Counted from the stretch's first letter, positions 8,521-18,454 are shown. The stretch is 64,000 bases of DNA from Sphingopyxis sp. USTB-05 (GCF_023822045.1 NZ_CP084712.1:1922001-1986000); one strand, 5' to 3'. Translations and numbers: made by a program. The notes: generated by a model from the letters alone, not told the origin.

Positions 8521-10053
8521 TCAGAGCGGAATATTGTCGTGCTTCTTCCACGGGTTTTCGAGTTGCTTGTTCCGAAGCTTACGCAACCCCAGCGCGATCC
8601 GCTTGCGGGTATTATGCGGGTGGATCACCTCGTCGATATAGCCGCGCGACGCCGCAACGAAGGGGTTGGCGAAGCGGGCTTCATATTCCTTCGTACGCTG
8701 CGCGATCTTTTCGGGGTCGCCGATGTCGCTGCGAAAGATGATCTCGACCGCGCCCTTTGCACCCATCACCGCAATCTCTGCGGTCGGCCAGGCATAGTTG
8801 AGGTCGCCGCGCAGATGCTTGGACGCCATCACGTCATAGGCGCCGCCATAGGCCTTGCGCGTGATCACCGTGATCTTGGGAACCGTCGCCTCGGCATAGG
8901 CGAAGAGCAGCTTGGCGCCATGTTTGATGATGCCGTTATATTCCTGTGCGGTGCCGGGCAGGAAGCCGGGGACATCGACAAAGGTTATGATCGGAATCTC
9001 GAACGCATCGCAGAAACGGACGAAGCGCGCCGCCTTCTTCGACGAATTAATGTCGAGCACGCCCGCAAGCACCAGCGGCTGGTTCGCGACGATGCCGATC
9101 GTGCGGCCCTCGATACGGCCGAAGCCGCAGATGATGTTCGCGGCGTGCGCCGGCTGCACTTCGAAGAAATCGCCTTCGTCGACGGTTTTGCGGATCAGCT
9201 CGTGCATGTCGTACGGCTGGTTCGCATTCGGCGGGATCAGCGTGTCGAGGCTGGCCTCGGCGCGGTCGTAGGGGTCGCTCGTCGGGCGGACGGGAACGCC
9301 GCTGCGGTTGTTTTCGGGCAGGTAATCGAAGAAATCGCGCGCAGCGAGCAGCGCCTCGATGTCGTTCTCGAACGCCAGATCGGCGACCGAGCTTTTGGTC
9401 GTATGCGTGATCGCGCCGCCGAGTTCCTCCTGCGTCACAACCTCATTAGTCACCGTTTTGACAACATCCGGACCAGTGACGAACATATAGCTGCTGTCCT
9501 TCACCATGAAGATGAAGTCGGTCATCGCGGGGCTGTAAACTGCCCCGCCCGCGCACGGGCCCATGATCAGCGAAATCTGCGGCACGACGCCTGAGGCAAG
9601 CACGTTGCGCTGGAACACCTCAGCATAGCCGCCGAGCGAAGCGACGCCCTCCTGAATGCGTGCGCCGCCACTGTCGTTGAGGCCGATGACGGGCGCGCCG
9701 ACCTTCATCGCATTATCCATCACCTTCATGATCTTCTCGGCATGCCGTTCCGACAGCGAGCCGCCGAAGACCGTGAAATCCTGGCTGAAGACATAGACGA
9801 GGCGGCCGTTGATCGTGCCCGATCCGGTAACGACACCATCGCCGGGGACGATCTGGTCCTACATCCCGAAATCGGTGCAATTATGTTCGACATAGGTGTC
9901 GAGCTCTTCGAACGACCCTTCGTCGAGAAGTACGTCGAGCCGCTCTCTCGCGGTCAGCTTGCCCTTGGCATGCTGGGCATCGATGCGTTTTTGTCCGCCG
10001 CCCAAGGCGGCAGCGGCCCGGCGGCGTTCCATTTCGGCGATATTGGCGGACAT
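8521..10053 (-). pseudogene. pccB: Propionyl-CoA carboxylase beta subunit, interrupted by amber codon 65
   Basis: The frame from the ATG at 10053 ([19 protein letters not shown]) to 8521 spans 510 codons before the terminator, the family's full length. Codon 65 (9859-9861) is TAG, between [10 protein letters not shown] and [18 protein letters not shown]. Homologues usually have Q or E there, so CAG or GAG to TAG is the likely change. Everything on both sides is intact, including the acyl-CoA site [16 protein letters not shown] and the carboxybiotin site [18 protein letters not shown] is a normal stop for several genes in this window (regulator at 11571, moaB, the radical SAM gene), so recoding is unlikely. 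It is either a real nonsense mutation or a sequence error. A GGAGAG ribosome site precedes the start. Confidence 0.85.
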
Positions 10054-10116
10054 GCGGCTCTCCGATAGTGTCGAACGCGCCGTCTGCCCCCGCTGGCGTC
10101 CCGATGCAAATGCGAA

Positions 10117-10147
10117 TTTGCAAAGTTGCAAAGTGCATATTTGCAAA
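10117..10147. promoter_or_regulatory. Triple TTTGCAAA-type operator between pccB and the ScfR-like regulator
   Basis: Two perfect palindromes TTTGCAAA lie at 10117-10124 and 10140-10147, 23 bp apart (about two helical turns), with GTTGCAAA at 10125-10132 between them. A weaker ATGCAAAT occurs at 10104-10111. RamB and PrpR, actinobacterial members of this regulator family, are known to bind TTTGCAAA-type sites. The last site is only 5 bp from the regulator start at 10153, suggesting autoregulation plus control of the divergent propionate genes. Confidence 0.7.
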
Positions 10148-10152
10148 GTAGC

Positions 10153-11571
10153 ATGAGCGCCATGCAGCCAACCCGTCTCTACGCTGGGCGACAACTTCGT
10201 CAACTTCGGGAAACCCGCGCCATCCGTCAGGCCGATTTCGCGACGCGGCTCGGCATCTCGGCCTCTTATCTCAGCCAGATCGAGCATGACGATCGCCCGC
10301 TGACGCCCGCTTTGCTCGATCGGTTGCAAAAACTGTTTCCGCTCGAATGGGAAGAAGTCGCAGCGGACGCGGGCGACCGCCGTGCAGGCGCCCTTCGCGA
10401 AGCTGCGGCTGACCCGCTTTTCGCGGCGTCACCCCTTGCGCCCGAACAGCTCGAACGTGCCGCGCTCCAGCAACCGCAACTCGCCGACCAGTTCGTCGCG
10501 CTTCATGCGGCTTACCGCCGCGCGGGGCAGCGGCTCCAGATCATCGACGAGGCACTGACTGGCGGCACCGCCGAGGGCAGCCGCCTACCGTGGGAAGAGG
10601 TGCGCGACTGGTTTCACGACGCGGGGAACTACGTCGACAGTATCGACCGCGCGGCTGAGACATTGGCCGGGCAGCTGAGGGGTAAGGAGCCCTCGCCTGC
10701 AATCGAAACAATCGAACGGAGGCTACGCGACGCGCTCGGCATCTCGATCGTCTATAACCAGACGCAGGCGCTGCGCGATTTCGATGCGACGATGCGGCAT
10801 CTGGTGATCGATCCATCGCAGCCCGCCGAAAGCCGGCGCTTCCAACTCGCGCACCAACTTGCCGCGCTCGCGCTTGCGAGAGAAATTGCGGCGGTGGTCG
10901 AAGCATCGCCCCTGCGCACTGCGGCGGCGCGCCAATTGCTCCACGTCGGGCTTGCCAACTATGCCGCCGGCGCAGTGCTGATGCCCTATGCGCCGTTCCG
11001 CGCCAGCGCGCGCGCCGTACGGCACGACATCGACAGGCTACGGATGCAATATGGGGTCAGCTTCGAGCAGGCCTGCCATCGTCTTTCGACGCTTCAGCGC
11101 CCCGGCGCGCGGGGTATCCCGATGTTCTTCTGCCGCGTCGATATGGCAGGCAACATTACCAAGCGGCACTCGGCGACGCGGCTCCAATTCGCGCGTTTCG
11201 GCGGTGCATGTCCGCTGTGGATCGTACATGAAGCGGCTGCGATCCCGGACCGCATCCTGTTCCAGCTAGCCGAGACGCCCGATGGCCTGCGCTATGTGTC
11301 GATGGCGAAGGGGCTCGTAAAACCGTCGGGCAGCTATGCGCGCAGCCCGCGTCGATACGCCGTCGCGCTGGGCTGCGAGGCGCAATATGCAGGCGATTTC
11401 GTCTATGCCGACGGGGTCGATGTCGCGGCGCCGCAGGCGGCGACACGGATTGGCCTCTCCTGCCGCATCTGCCCGCGCGACGATTGCGACCAGCGCGCCT
11501 TCCCACCAAGCGACCGCCCGATCCTGGTCGATCCCGACCGGCGCGACGTCGTGCCGTACCGGATCGGCTAG
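10153..11571 (+). CDS. XRE-family short-chain fatty-acyl regulator (ScfR/RamB/PrpR type)
   Basis: 472 residues. N-terminal HTH_3 domain (residues about 13-65, [20 protein letters not shown]), a central IrrE/ImmA-like region with a degraded HEXXH ([12 protein letters not shown]), and a C-terminal ScfR domain ending in CRICPRDDC. Relatives sense short-chain acyl-CoA and switch on methylcitrate, glyoxylate or methylmalonyl pathways. Mycobacterial PrpR is reported to bind an iron-sulfur cluster through cysteines, so the CxxCx4C here deserves notice. It is divergent from pccB across 99 bp containing the operator repeats. A second ATG three codons downstream (MQPTRLYAG) is an alternative start. Its stop overlaps the convergent LysR gene's stop. 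Confidence 0.9.
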   Translation: MSAMQPTRLYAGRQLRQLRETRAIRQADFATRLGISASYLSQIEHDDRPLTPALLDRLQKLFPLEWEEVAADAGDRRAGALREAAADPLFAASPLAPEQLERAALQQPQLADQFVALHAAYRRAGQRLQIIDEALTGGTAEGSRLPWEEVRDWFHDAGNYVDSIDRAAETLAGQLRGKEPSPAIETIERRLRDALGISIVYNQTQALRDFDATMRHLVIDPSQPAESRRFQLAHQLAALALAREIAAVVEASPLRTAAARQLLHVGLANYAAGAVLMPYAPFRASARAVRHDIDRLRMQYGVSFEQACHRLSTLQRPGARGIPMFFCRVDMAGNITKRHSATRLQFARFGGACPLWIVHEAAAIPDRILFQLAETPDGLRYVSMAKGLVKPSGSYARSPRRYAVALGCEAQYAGDFVYADGVDVAAPQAATRIGLSCRICPRDDCDQRAFPPSDRPILVDPDRRDVVPYRIG

Positions 11572-12470
11572 CGTTCGATCACCAGTTCCTCGTCGAGAAA
11601 GTCGAGAAAGGCGCGGATACGCGCTGCCGCCCGATCCTCGGCGGCGTAAAGCGCATGAATATCCTCGCCGTCCTTGGGATTGAAATCGGGCAGCACTTCG
11701 ACGAGGCGGCCCGCCGCAAGATCCTGTGCCACGTGAAAGCGCCCATGCCGGGCGATGCCGCCGCCCGCGACTGCCATCTGGCGCACGACCTCGCCCGAAT
11801 TGCCAAAGAAGCTGCCATGGACGGGGCGTTGGACGATTTTGCCGCCAATGAGAAAGGGCCAACTGTCAACCGAGCGGCGGAAACTGAAGCGCAGGCAGTC
11901 ATGCGCTTCGAGATCGTCAGGTGCTTGCGGCGTTCCGCGCCGCGCGAGATAATCGGGGCTCGCGACCAGGACCATACGGCTATGACCGAGCTTCTTCGCG
12001 TGCAACCGGGTGTCACGCAGCGGGCCGATACGGATCGCGATGTCGGCGCGATCCTCGACAAGATCTACGATCGCATCGGATAGTGTGAGATCGACGGTGA
12101 CTTCCGGATACCGCGCTGTGAAGCGAGGCAGGATCGGCAACAAGCCCATGGTGCCGATCGACGGTGAAGCGTTGATGCGGAGCAGCCCGCGCGGACCCTG
12201 CCCTTCTTGCCCCAGCCCCGCCTCAACCGTCGCGATATCAGCCAGCAGCACGCTCATCCGGTCGCGATAGGCGGAGCCTTCCGACGTCAGCGCGAGCGAG
12301 CGGGTCGTCCGGCGCATCAATGTGACACCGAGGCGTTGCTCAAGTCGTGCTATGCTGCGACTGACGGCGGAGGGCGTAAGACGCAGCACCTTTGCCGCGG
12401 ACGCGAGGCTGCCGCCATTCGCCACCGCCAGAAAGGTTTCGATATCGCCAAACCGGTTATCCATTGTCAT
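11568..12470 (-). CDS. LysR-family transcriptional regulator
   Basis: 300 residues with an N-terminal winged helix (FLAVANGGSLASAAKVLRLTPSAVSRSIARLE, seen as the usual LTTR pattern at residues 9-40) and a periplasmic-binding-like effector domain. LysR regulators usually control a divergently transcribed neighbour; here that is the SDR gene at 12576. The effector is unknown. Its 3' end overlaps the last bases of the ScfR-like gene on the opposite strand. Confidence 0.93.
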   Translation of the reverse strand: MTMDNRFGDIETFLAVANGGSLASAAKVLRLTPSAVSRSIARLEQRLGVTLMRRTTRSLALTSEGSAYRDRMSVLLADIATVEAGLGQEGQGPRGLLRINASPSIGTMGLLPILPRFTARYPEVTVDLTLSDAIVDLVEDRADIAIRIGPLRDTRLHAKKLGHSRMVLVASPDYLARRGTPQAPDDLEAHDCLRFSFRRSVDSWPFLIGGKIVQRPVHGSFFGNSGEVVRQMAVAGGGIARHGRFHVAQDLAAGRLVEVLPDFNPKDGEDIHALYAAEDRAAARIRAFLDFLDEELVIER

Positions 12471-12486
12471 TCCTGATTTTATATCA

Positions 12487-12498
12487 TCACTAAAGTGA
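12487..12498. promoter_or_regulatory. Candidate LysR operator (TCACTAAAGTGA)
   Basis: A perfect 12-bp dyad, TCACT-AA-AGTGA, lies in the 105-bp divergent gap between the LysR gene and the SDR gene, 17 bp from the LysR start. LysR operators are interrupted dyads at this sort of position, so it is a reasonable candidate, but there is no direct evidence. The SDR gene has a strong AAGGAGA ribosome site farther downstream. Confidence 0.4.
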
Positions 12499-12575
12499 CG
12501 AAGCGCATTCTAATCAACAATCGGTCGGCGCGCTATCTTCGGCTCATCTACTAGAACCAAGGAAGGAGACCGTTC

Positions 12576-13361
12576 ATGGACCTTAAACTCAAAGGCAAGA
12601 CTGCCCTCGTCACCGGATCGACCGCTGGCATCGGTTTTGCGATCGCCAAGCGCCTCGCCGAAGAAGGCGTCGATGTCGTTATCACCGGCCGCAACCAGCA
12701 AAAGCTGGACGAGGCGGCCGCCGAACTGGCCCAGTCGGGCACCATCCGCGCCGTCCTTGCCGATCCCGCTACCGCTGAAGGTGCCGAGGCACTGATCGCT
12801 GCTGTTCCCGCGGTCGATATCCTCGTCAACAATCTGGGCATTTATGAAGCCAAGCCTTTTGCGGAGATCAGCGATGCGGACTGGCACAATATCTTCGAGG
12901 TCAATGTCGTAAGCGGCGCACGCCTGTCGCGGCATTACTTCCCCAAGATGCTCGATAAAAACTGGGGCCGGGTGATCTTCATCGCGAGCGAAAGCGGCCT
13001 GCTGCCGCCCGCCGAGATGATCCATTACGGCATGACCAAGACGGCACAGCTCACCATCGCACGCGGGCTTGCCGAGCAGACCAAGGGAACGGGAGTTACC
13101 GTCAACAGCGTGCTGCCGGGACCGACGCGCTCGGAAGGCATCACCGATTTCATCCGCTCGGTCGTGTCGAACCCCGACGCGCCCGAAGCCGAGCGCGAAA
13201 AGGCGTTCTTCGAGGAACTGCGCCCGCTGTCGCTGATCCGCCGCCTGATCGAGGCCGACGAGATCGGCGCAATGGTCACCTACCTGGCAAGCCCGCTCGC
13301 GGCGGTCACCAACGGCGCGGCCATCCGCGCCGAGGGTGGGATCGTCCCGACGATTGCATAA
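12576..13361 (+). CDS. SDR-family oxidoreductase
   Basis: 261 residues, classical short-chain dehydrogenase. NAD(P) loop TGSTAGIG near residue 13, NNLGIYE in place of the usual NNAG, and the catalytic YxxxK in HYGMTKTAQ near residue 150. The long C-terminal segment after the catalytic helix (PGPTRSEGITDFIRSV) sets substrate specificity, which I cannot assign. It is divergent from the LysR gene, which probably regulates it. Confidence 0.92.
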   Translation: MDLKLKGKTALVTGSTAGIGFAIAKRLAEEGVDVVITGRNQQKLDEAAAELAQSGTIRAVLADPATAEGAEALIAAVPAVDILVNNLGIYEAKPFAEISDADWHNIFEVNVVSGARLSRHYFPKMLDKNWGRVIFIASESGLLPPAEMIHYGMTKTAQLTIARGLAEQTKGTGVTVNSVLPGPTRSEGITDFIRSVVSNPDAPEAEREKAFFEELRPLSLIRRLIEADEIGAMVTYLASPLAAVTNGAAIRAEGGIVPTIA

Positions 13362-13371
13362 AGCTTCGCCT

Positions 13372-13393
13372 CCCCTCCCGCTTGCGGGAGGGG
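13372..13393. terminator. Hairpin between convergent genes
   Basis: CCCCTCCCGC (13372-13381) and GCGGGAGGGG (13384-13393) form a perfect 10-bp stem with a 2-nt core. It lies between the convergent stops of the SDR gene (13361) and the epimerase-like gene (13401). There is no T-run on either side, so it may be a bidirectional stabiliser or repeat element instead of a true intrinsic terminator. Confidence 0.5.
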
Positions 13394-13400
13394 AATCAGG

Positions 13401-14417
13401 CTATACCTTCACGATCCCGCGCTCGATCAGGCTATGCGCCGTCGCGAGGATCGCCTCTTCGGGTGGGCGCATCGTCCAGCCGAGCGTCTGCATTGCATGG
13501 CTGCTGTCGCCGCCGCGGACGTTACCGAGTTCGGCGACGAGCTGTTTAAGTTCGGGCCGCACCAGCGCGAACAGCTTGAGCAGCCAGTCGGGCATCTTGC
13601 GTGTTGGCACCTTCCTCGCCTTGTCGCCAAGTTTTGCGGTCAGGATATTGGCGACATCGATCATCTTCAGGAACGGCCCCGAGCAGACATAACGTTCATC
13701 GCTTATGCTCGGCGCGGTCAGTGCGCGATAATGGAGATCCGCGACATCGCGGACGTCGATGATCCCGAAACCGATGTCGGGGCACATTGGTACCTTGCCC
13801 TCGAGCAATTGCTTCACCAGCTCGATCGAGGTCGAGAGGTCGTCGGACAGCAACGGTCCAAACACCGCGGCGGGGTTGACCGAAGCGAACTCCATATCGC
13901 CGCCCTCGGCCGCAACCCAGTCGCGCGCCGCTCGCTCAGCTATGGTTTTCGAGCGCGGATAGGGCATGACCTCCGGATTATCGAGGTTCGTCCAGTCGGC
14001 TTCGTTGTAAATGTCGCGCGACTTGCCATGGCCGTAGGCTATCGCCGCCATCGACGAGGTGAGGACGAAGCGCCTGACTCCCGCCGCACGCGCGAACCGC
14101 AGCGCGCGAAGCGCGCCTTCGCGCGCGGGGACCACCAACTCGTCTGCGTGTTTGGGAACGCCGAGCGGAAAGGGTGACGCAACATGCGCGACGTGGCTGC
14201 AGCCGACGATCGCTTCGGCCCAACCCGCGTCGTGTTCCAGGTCGGCGGCGAAGAAAGCGAGCCGGTCGTTATCGACGCCCAGCCAGGCGCGGACTTCAGG
14301 TTCGCGTTTCAGGTTGCGGACGGTGGTATGCACCATCCAGCCATTGTCGATCAGCTGCCGGATCAGGAAGCCCGCGATATAGCCGCTGCCCCCGGTGACC
14401 AATGCCGTTCCCGCCAT
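13401..14417 (-). CDS. NAD-dependent epimerase / dihydroflavonol-4-reductase-like protein
   Basis: 338 residues of the extended SDR type. Rossmann loop TGGSGYIAGFL at the N-terminus, catalytic YPRSKTIAE (YxxxK) near residue 150, preceded by LTSSMAAIAYG. Such bacterial proteins reduce aldehydes or ketones or act on sugars and isoprenoids; the substrate is not evident. The gene stands alone between convergent SDR and co-directional gor. Confidence 0.88.
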   Translation of the reverse strand: MAGTALVTGGSGYIAGFLIRQLIDNGWMVHTTVRNLKREPEVRAWLGVDNDRLAFFAADLEHDAGWAEAIVGCSHVAHVASPFPLGVPKHADELVVPAREGALRALRFARAAGVRRFVLTSSMAAIAYGHGKSRDIYNEADWTNLDNPEVMPYPRSKTIAERAARDWVAAEGGDMEFASVNPAAVFGPLLSDDLSTSIELVKQLLEGKVPMCPDIGFGIIDVRDVADLHYRALTAPSISDERYVCSGPFLKMIDVANILTAKLGDKARKVPTRKMPDWLLKLFALVRPELKQLVAELGNVRGGDSSHAMQTLGWTMRPPEEAILATAHSLIERGIVKV

Positions 14418-14478
14418 GCACCCCTCCTCTCACGCCTAATGCAAGGAAGATAGCGCATGCGGGTTGCAGGCCGAAACC

Positions 14479-15825
14479 TTATTTGAGGAGTACCAGTTCC
14501 TCGGCCATGCTCGGGTGCAACGCGACCGTCGCGTCGAAATCGGCCTTCGTCAGCCCCGCCTTCACCGCGATGGCGGCCGCCTGCAGGATTTCTGGCGCGT
14601 CGGGGCCAATCATGTGCAGCCCGACGACCTGATCCGTCGCGGCATTCACGATCATTTTATACAGCGCGCGCTCGTTGCGGCCCGCGAGGACATTCTTCAT
14701 CGCCCGGAAATCGCTAGTGTAAACGCGGATCGAACCAAGCTTGTTGCGCGCCTCAGCCTCAGTCATCCCGACCGCGCCGATCGGCGGATGGCTGAACACG
14801 GCACTTGGGACATTGGCGTAGTCGACGACGGTCGGCTTGCCCCCGAACACCGAGTCCGCAAACGCCTGCCCCTCACGGATCGCGACGGGAGTCAATTGTA
14901 TGCGGTTGGTGACGTCGCCAACCGCATAGATGCTCGGCACTGACGACTGGCTTGTTTCGTCAACCTTGATCGCGCCGTCCTTGTCGAGTTCGACCCCGAC
15001 CTCTTCAAGCCCGATGCCCTTGCTGTTCGGCACGCGGCCCGCGGCAACGAGCACCGCATCGGCATGGATCGGATCACAACCTTCGAGATGGACAGTCAAC
15101 GAACCGTCTTCATTCTTTTCGATCGACTGGAACGGCGCATTAAACTTGAAATCGATGCCCTTGGTCATCGAAATCTGGAGCAGCCGGTCGCGGATCTGCT
15201 CGTCGTAACCGCGCAGGATCGTGTCGCCGCGATTGACGATCGTCACCTTGCTGCCGAATTCGTTGAAGATGCCAGCGAATTCGTTGGCGATATAGCCGCC
15301 ACCCGCGATCACGACGCGCTTTGGCAGCGTTTCGAGATGGAAGACTTCGTTCGAGGTGATCGCATGTTCACTGCCCGGGAATTCAGGGACGTGCGGCCAG
15401 CCGCCGGTCGCGATCAGGATGCGTTCGGCGGTAAGCTCGGTCCCGTCGGCGAGGCGTATCTTCTGGGGGCCGATGACGGTCGCACGCGTCTTGAGGACGG
15501 TGACTTTATGGTTGTCGAGCGTCTGGCCGTATAGCCCCTCGAGCCGGTCGACCTCCGCGAGCACATTGTCGCGCAGCACGGGCCAGTTGAACTTGCACTC
15601 AGGCACGTCCCAACCGAACTTGCGCGCGTCGTGGATGTCCTCGGCAAAATGGGCGCCGTAAACGAGCAGTTTCTTAGGCACACAGCCCCGGATCACGCAG
15701 GTGCCGCCGACCCGATATTCCTCCGCCACCGCAACGCGAGCGCCGTGCGAGGCCGCGATGCGTGAAGCCCGCACACCGCCCGAACCGGCGCCGATGACAA
15801 ACAGGTCATAGTCGAAATCGCTCAT
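14479..15825 (-). CDS. gor: Glutathione-disulfide reductase
   Basis: 448 residues, FAD- and NADPH-dependent reduction of oxidised glutathione in the cytoplasm. FAD loop GAGSGGVRASR, redox disulfide C43/C48 in GGTCVIRGCVPKKL, NADPH Rossmann GGGYIANEFAG, and the C-terminal catalytic HPSMAEE. Length and motifs match the glutathione reductase branch of the disulfide reductases. It fits a glutathione-using proteobacterium that also carries MAPEG proteins. The 106 bp between gor and pgi show nothing I can name. Confidence 0.95.
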   Translation of the reverse strand: MSDFDYDLFVIGAGSGGVRASRIAASHGARVAVAEEYRVGGTCVIRGCVPKKLLVYGAHFAEDIHDARKFGWDVPECKFNWPVLRDNVLAEVDRLEGLYGQTLDNHKVTVLKTRATVIGPQKIRLADGTELTAERILIATGGWPHVPEFPGSEHAITSNEVFHLETLPKRVVIAGGGYIANEFAGIFNEFGSKVTIVNRGDTILRGYDEQIRDRLLQISMTKGIDFKFNAPFQSIEKNEDGSLTVHLEGCDPIHADAVLVAAGRVPNSKGIGLEEVGVELDKDGAIKVDETSQSSVPSIYAVGDVTNRIQLTPVAIREGQAFADSVFGGKPTVVDYANVPSAVFSHPPIGAVGMTEAEARNKLGSIRVYTSDFRAMKNVLAGRNERALYKMIVNAATDQVVGLHMIGPDAPEILQAAAIAVKAGLTKADFDATVALHPSMAEELVLLK

Positions 15826-15931
15826 GGATTACCCCTGAATTGGACAGGCAGGCATTCGTGCCGGGCGCCTATGTGGTTACACGGGCGCAGCTTGCCAATC
15901 GAAATTTACGGTCAGTGACAGCGACGCGCAC

Positions 15932-17443
15932 TCAGTCGCCGAGCGCCGCCTGCATCAGCGCACGCGTCGCCGCGTCGAATTCGACGGTCCCTTCGGCGAG
16001 GCCCTTCGCCATTTCCTTGCCCAGCTCGACCCCGAACTGGTCGAACGGGTTGATCCCGAGCAGCACGGCGTTGGCGAAGACACGATGCTCGTAAAAGGCG
16101 ATCAGCGCGCCGAGGCTGCGCGGCGTCACCTGGTCGAGCAGGATTGTCGTCGACGGGCGGTTCCCGGGATAATTGCGCGCGCCATCCTCGCTCGCGCGGC
16201 CCGTCATCAGCGCGGCGCCCTGTGCGATGCAATTGGCGACGAGCGTTTCATGATGCGCATCATCGAGCAGATGGTCGGGCTCGCGTGCGACGACGAACTC
16301 GACCGGGGTCAGGTGCGTCCCCTGATGGAGCAACTGGAACACTGCATGCTGTGCGTCGGTGCCGACGCCGCCCCAGGTGATCGGCGCGGTCTGCTGCGCC
16401 AGCGGCTGGCCGTCAAACGTCACCGATTTGCCGTTCGATTCCATTTCGAGCTGCTGCAGATAGGACGGCAGCAGACGAAGCCGCTCGTCATAAGCAAAGA
16501 CTGCGCGCGTCTGGCACGCGAGGCGGTTGGCGTAAATCTGGTCGGCGAAGGCGGCGAGCAGGCAGATATTGTCCGCGCCGTCGGCGAGGCGGAAATGGCG
16601 GTCCATCTCGGCCGCGCCTTCCAACAGATCGGCAAAGGCGTCCCAGCCGAGCGCGAGCGCGGCGGGAAAACCGATCGACGACCATAGCGAATAGCGGCCG
16701 CCAACACTTTCGTTGAACGGCAGTATGCGCGTTTCATCGATGCCCCATTCCATCGCGCGCTCGGGCTTCGCGGTCAGCGCGATAAATCGCCCGACCGGAT
16801 CGACAACGCCCGCTTCGTCGAGCCACTGCAGCGCCGAATTGGCGTTGAGCAGGGTTTCGGTCGTGGTGAAAGTCTTCGAAGCCACGGCAACGAGCGTATG
16901 CTCGGGACTGAACTTGGCGAAGGCTTCGTCGAGCGCAGCGCCATCGACGTTCGACACCACCGCGACATCATAACGATCGCTGTGACGGCCGAGCGCGTCG
17001 ATAAGCAGATCCGGGCCGAGCGCCGACCCGCCGATGCCGATGTGGAGCAGGTGGCGGATCTCGCCGAACGCGCCGGCCTCGATCGCGTCGATCATCATCC
17101 GCATCCGCTGATGGAGCGCCTGGGCGGCATGAACCGACTCGGGAGCCCCATCCCCGCGCTCGGCGCTATGTTCGGCAGCACGATCCTCCGTCGGGTTCGC
17201 GATCCCGCCCGAGAAGAGCGTTTTGCGACGACCGGCGAAATCCTGCGCTTCCGCAAGGCCGGACAGGATCGCGATCGCCGAGGTGTCGAGATGGGTCTTG
17301 GCGAAGTCGAAACGAATGTCGGCGACGCTGCGCACCAGCGCCTGCAGCCGCGCTTCAGGGTCGGCGGCGACCAGATCGATCAGCTTCTGCGGCTGCCAGT
17401 CGGAGAGGGCCTGCCAGGCATCGGGGGCGGTTGTCATCGTCAT
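15932..17443 (-). CDS. pgi: Glucose-6-phosphate isomerase
   Basis: 503 residues, interconverting glucose-6-phosphate and fructose-6-phosphate. Seen: HIGIGGSALGPDLL, VASKTFTTTETLLNA, GGRYSLWSSIGFPAAL (PGI signature) and GINPFDQFGVELGK near the C-terminus. The start at 17443 (TMTTAPDAW) gives the normal length; an open frame continues far upstream on this strand but is antisense to lepB and not protein-like there. It is divergent from lepB. Confidence 0.96.
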   Translation of the reverse strand: MTMTTAPDAWQALSDWQPQKLIDLVAADPEARLQALVRSVADIRFDFAKTHLDTSAIAILSGLAEAQDFAGRRKTLFSGGIANPTEDRAAEHSAERGDGAPESVHAAQALHQRMRMMIDAIEAGAFGEIRHLLHIGIGGSALGPDLLIDALGRHSDRYDVAVVSNVDGAALDEAFAKFSPEHTLVAVASKTFTTTETLLNANSALQWLDEAGVVDPVGRFIALTAKPERAMEWGIDETRILPFNESVGGRYSLWSSIGFPAALALGWDAFADLLEGAAEMDRHFRLADGADNICLLAAFADQIYANRLACQTRAVFAYDERLRLLPSYLQQLEMESNGKSVTFDGQPLAQQTAPITWGGVGTDAQHAVFQLLHQGTHLTPVEFVVAREPDHLLDDAHHETLVANCIAQGAALMTGRASEDGARNYPGNRPSTTILLDQVTPRSLGALIAFYEHRVFANAVLLGINPFDQFGVELGKEMAKGLAEGTVEFDAATRALMQAALGD

Positions 17444-17560
17444 TGTCCTCAACGGGGGAGTGAATCGCCGACTTTCTCTAAGCCTGCCGCCAGCCGCGCG
17501 CCAGTGTCGTCCGCCGATATTTGCTTGACGTGGCAACCTATTCATCGCCAATGCCGCGAG

Positions 17561-18454
17561 ATGACCAATGCCAGCTTTACCGCCGATGTGACGCCCCCAA
17601 CCGGGCCCGTGCCGCCCACGCCGACCCCGGCACCGGTGTCGGCCAAGGAAGAGGCGGTCGACACTGTCCGCTTCCTCGCGCTGCTCGCGATCGCAGTGCT
17701 GATTTTCCGCAGCTTTTTCCTGTCGCCCTTCAATATTCCTTCGGAATCGATGCAGCCACGACTGCTCATCGGCGACTATCTGCTCGTCAACAAGATGGCC
17801 TATGGTTATTCGAAATATAGCCTGCCGTTCAGTGTCCCGCTGATCCCGGGCCGCATTTTCGCGCGCACCCCCGAACGAGGCGACGTGGTCGTTTTCAAGG
17901 CGCCGCCGGTCGCCGACAATGATTATATCAAGCGCGTCATCGGCCTGCCCGGCGACAGCGTGCAGGTGAAGGACGGCATCGTCTGGCTGAACGGTAAGCC
18001 CGTCCAGCGCGAAGCAATGCCCGATTTCGTGATCCCCGTGACCCCGAACATGATCGAGGCATCGCGCGCGACGGGCACCCTGCCCTGCTATTCGCCCGAG
18101 TTTGAGGAAATCGCCGCCGACGGCCAACGCCAGTGCCGCTACAAGCAGTTCAGAGAAACGCTGCCCGGCGGAAAAAGCTATAACATCCTCGACATCACGA
18201 CGATCCCGGAAGACAATACTCCGCTCGTCGTCGTTCCCGAGGGCCATTTGTTCCTGATGGGCGACAACCGCGACCGCAGCGCCGACAGTCGGTTCCCCGC
18301 GATGGAGAATCAGGGCATCGGCCTCGTGCCCGAGGAAAATCTCGTCGGCCACGCCCTCGTCGGCATGTTCTCGACCGATGGATCGGCGAGTTGGCTAAAC
18401 CCGATCAGTTGGTTCACCGCCGCGCGCTGGGAACGGATCGGGGACGGTTTTTGA
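17561..18454 (+). CDS. lepB: Signal peptidase I
   Basis: 297 residues. Proline-rich N-terminus ([17 protein letters not shown]), one transmembrane segment ([17 protein letters not shown], about 38-54), then the catalytic serine S63 in PSESMQP and lysine K124 in [12 protein letters not shown]. The C-terminal [14 protein letters not shown] signature is present. It cleaves signal peptides in the periplasmic face of the inner membrane. It heads the lepB-rnc-era operon, with rnc starting in its stop codon. Upstream, TTGACG at 17525-17530 could be a -35 element. Confidence 0.95.
   Translation: MTNASFTADVTPPTGPVPPTPTPAPVSAKEEAVDTVRFLALLAIAVLIFRSFFLSPFNIPSESMQPRLLIGDYLLVNKMAYGYSKYSLPFSVPLIPGRIFARTPERGDVVVFKAPPVADNDYIKRVIGLPGDSVQVKDGIVWLNGKPVQREAMPDFVIPVTPNMIEASRATGTLPCYSPEFEEIAADGQRQCRYKQFRETLPGGKSYNILDITTIPEDNTPLVVVPEGHLFLMGDNRDRSADSRFPAMENQGIGLVPEENLVGHALVGMFSTDGSASWLNPISWFTAARWERIGDGF

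Noticed and set aside
9859..9861. Recoding of TAG (pyrrolysine or suppression) in pccB
   Set aside because: Several genes here end in TAG and no stem-loop or other recoding context is visible; homologues carry ordinary Q or E at this position.
17444..18352. Upstream extension of pgi of about 300 codons
   Set aside because: It runs antisense through lepB and starts well before the conserved N-terminus of glucose-6-phosphate isomerase.
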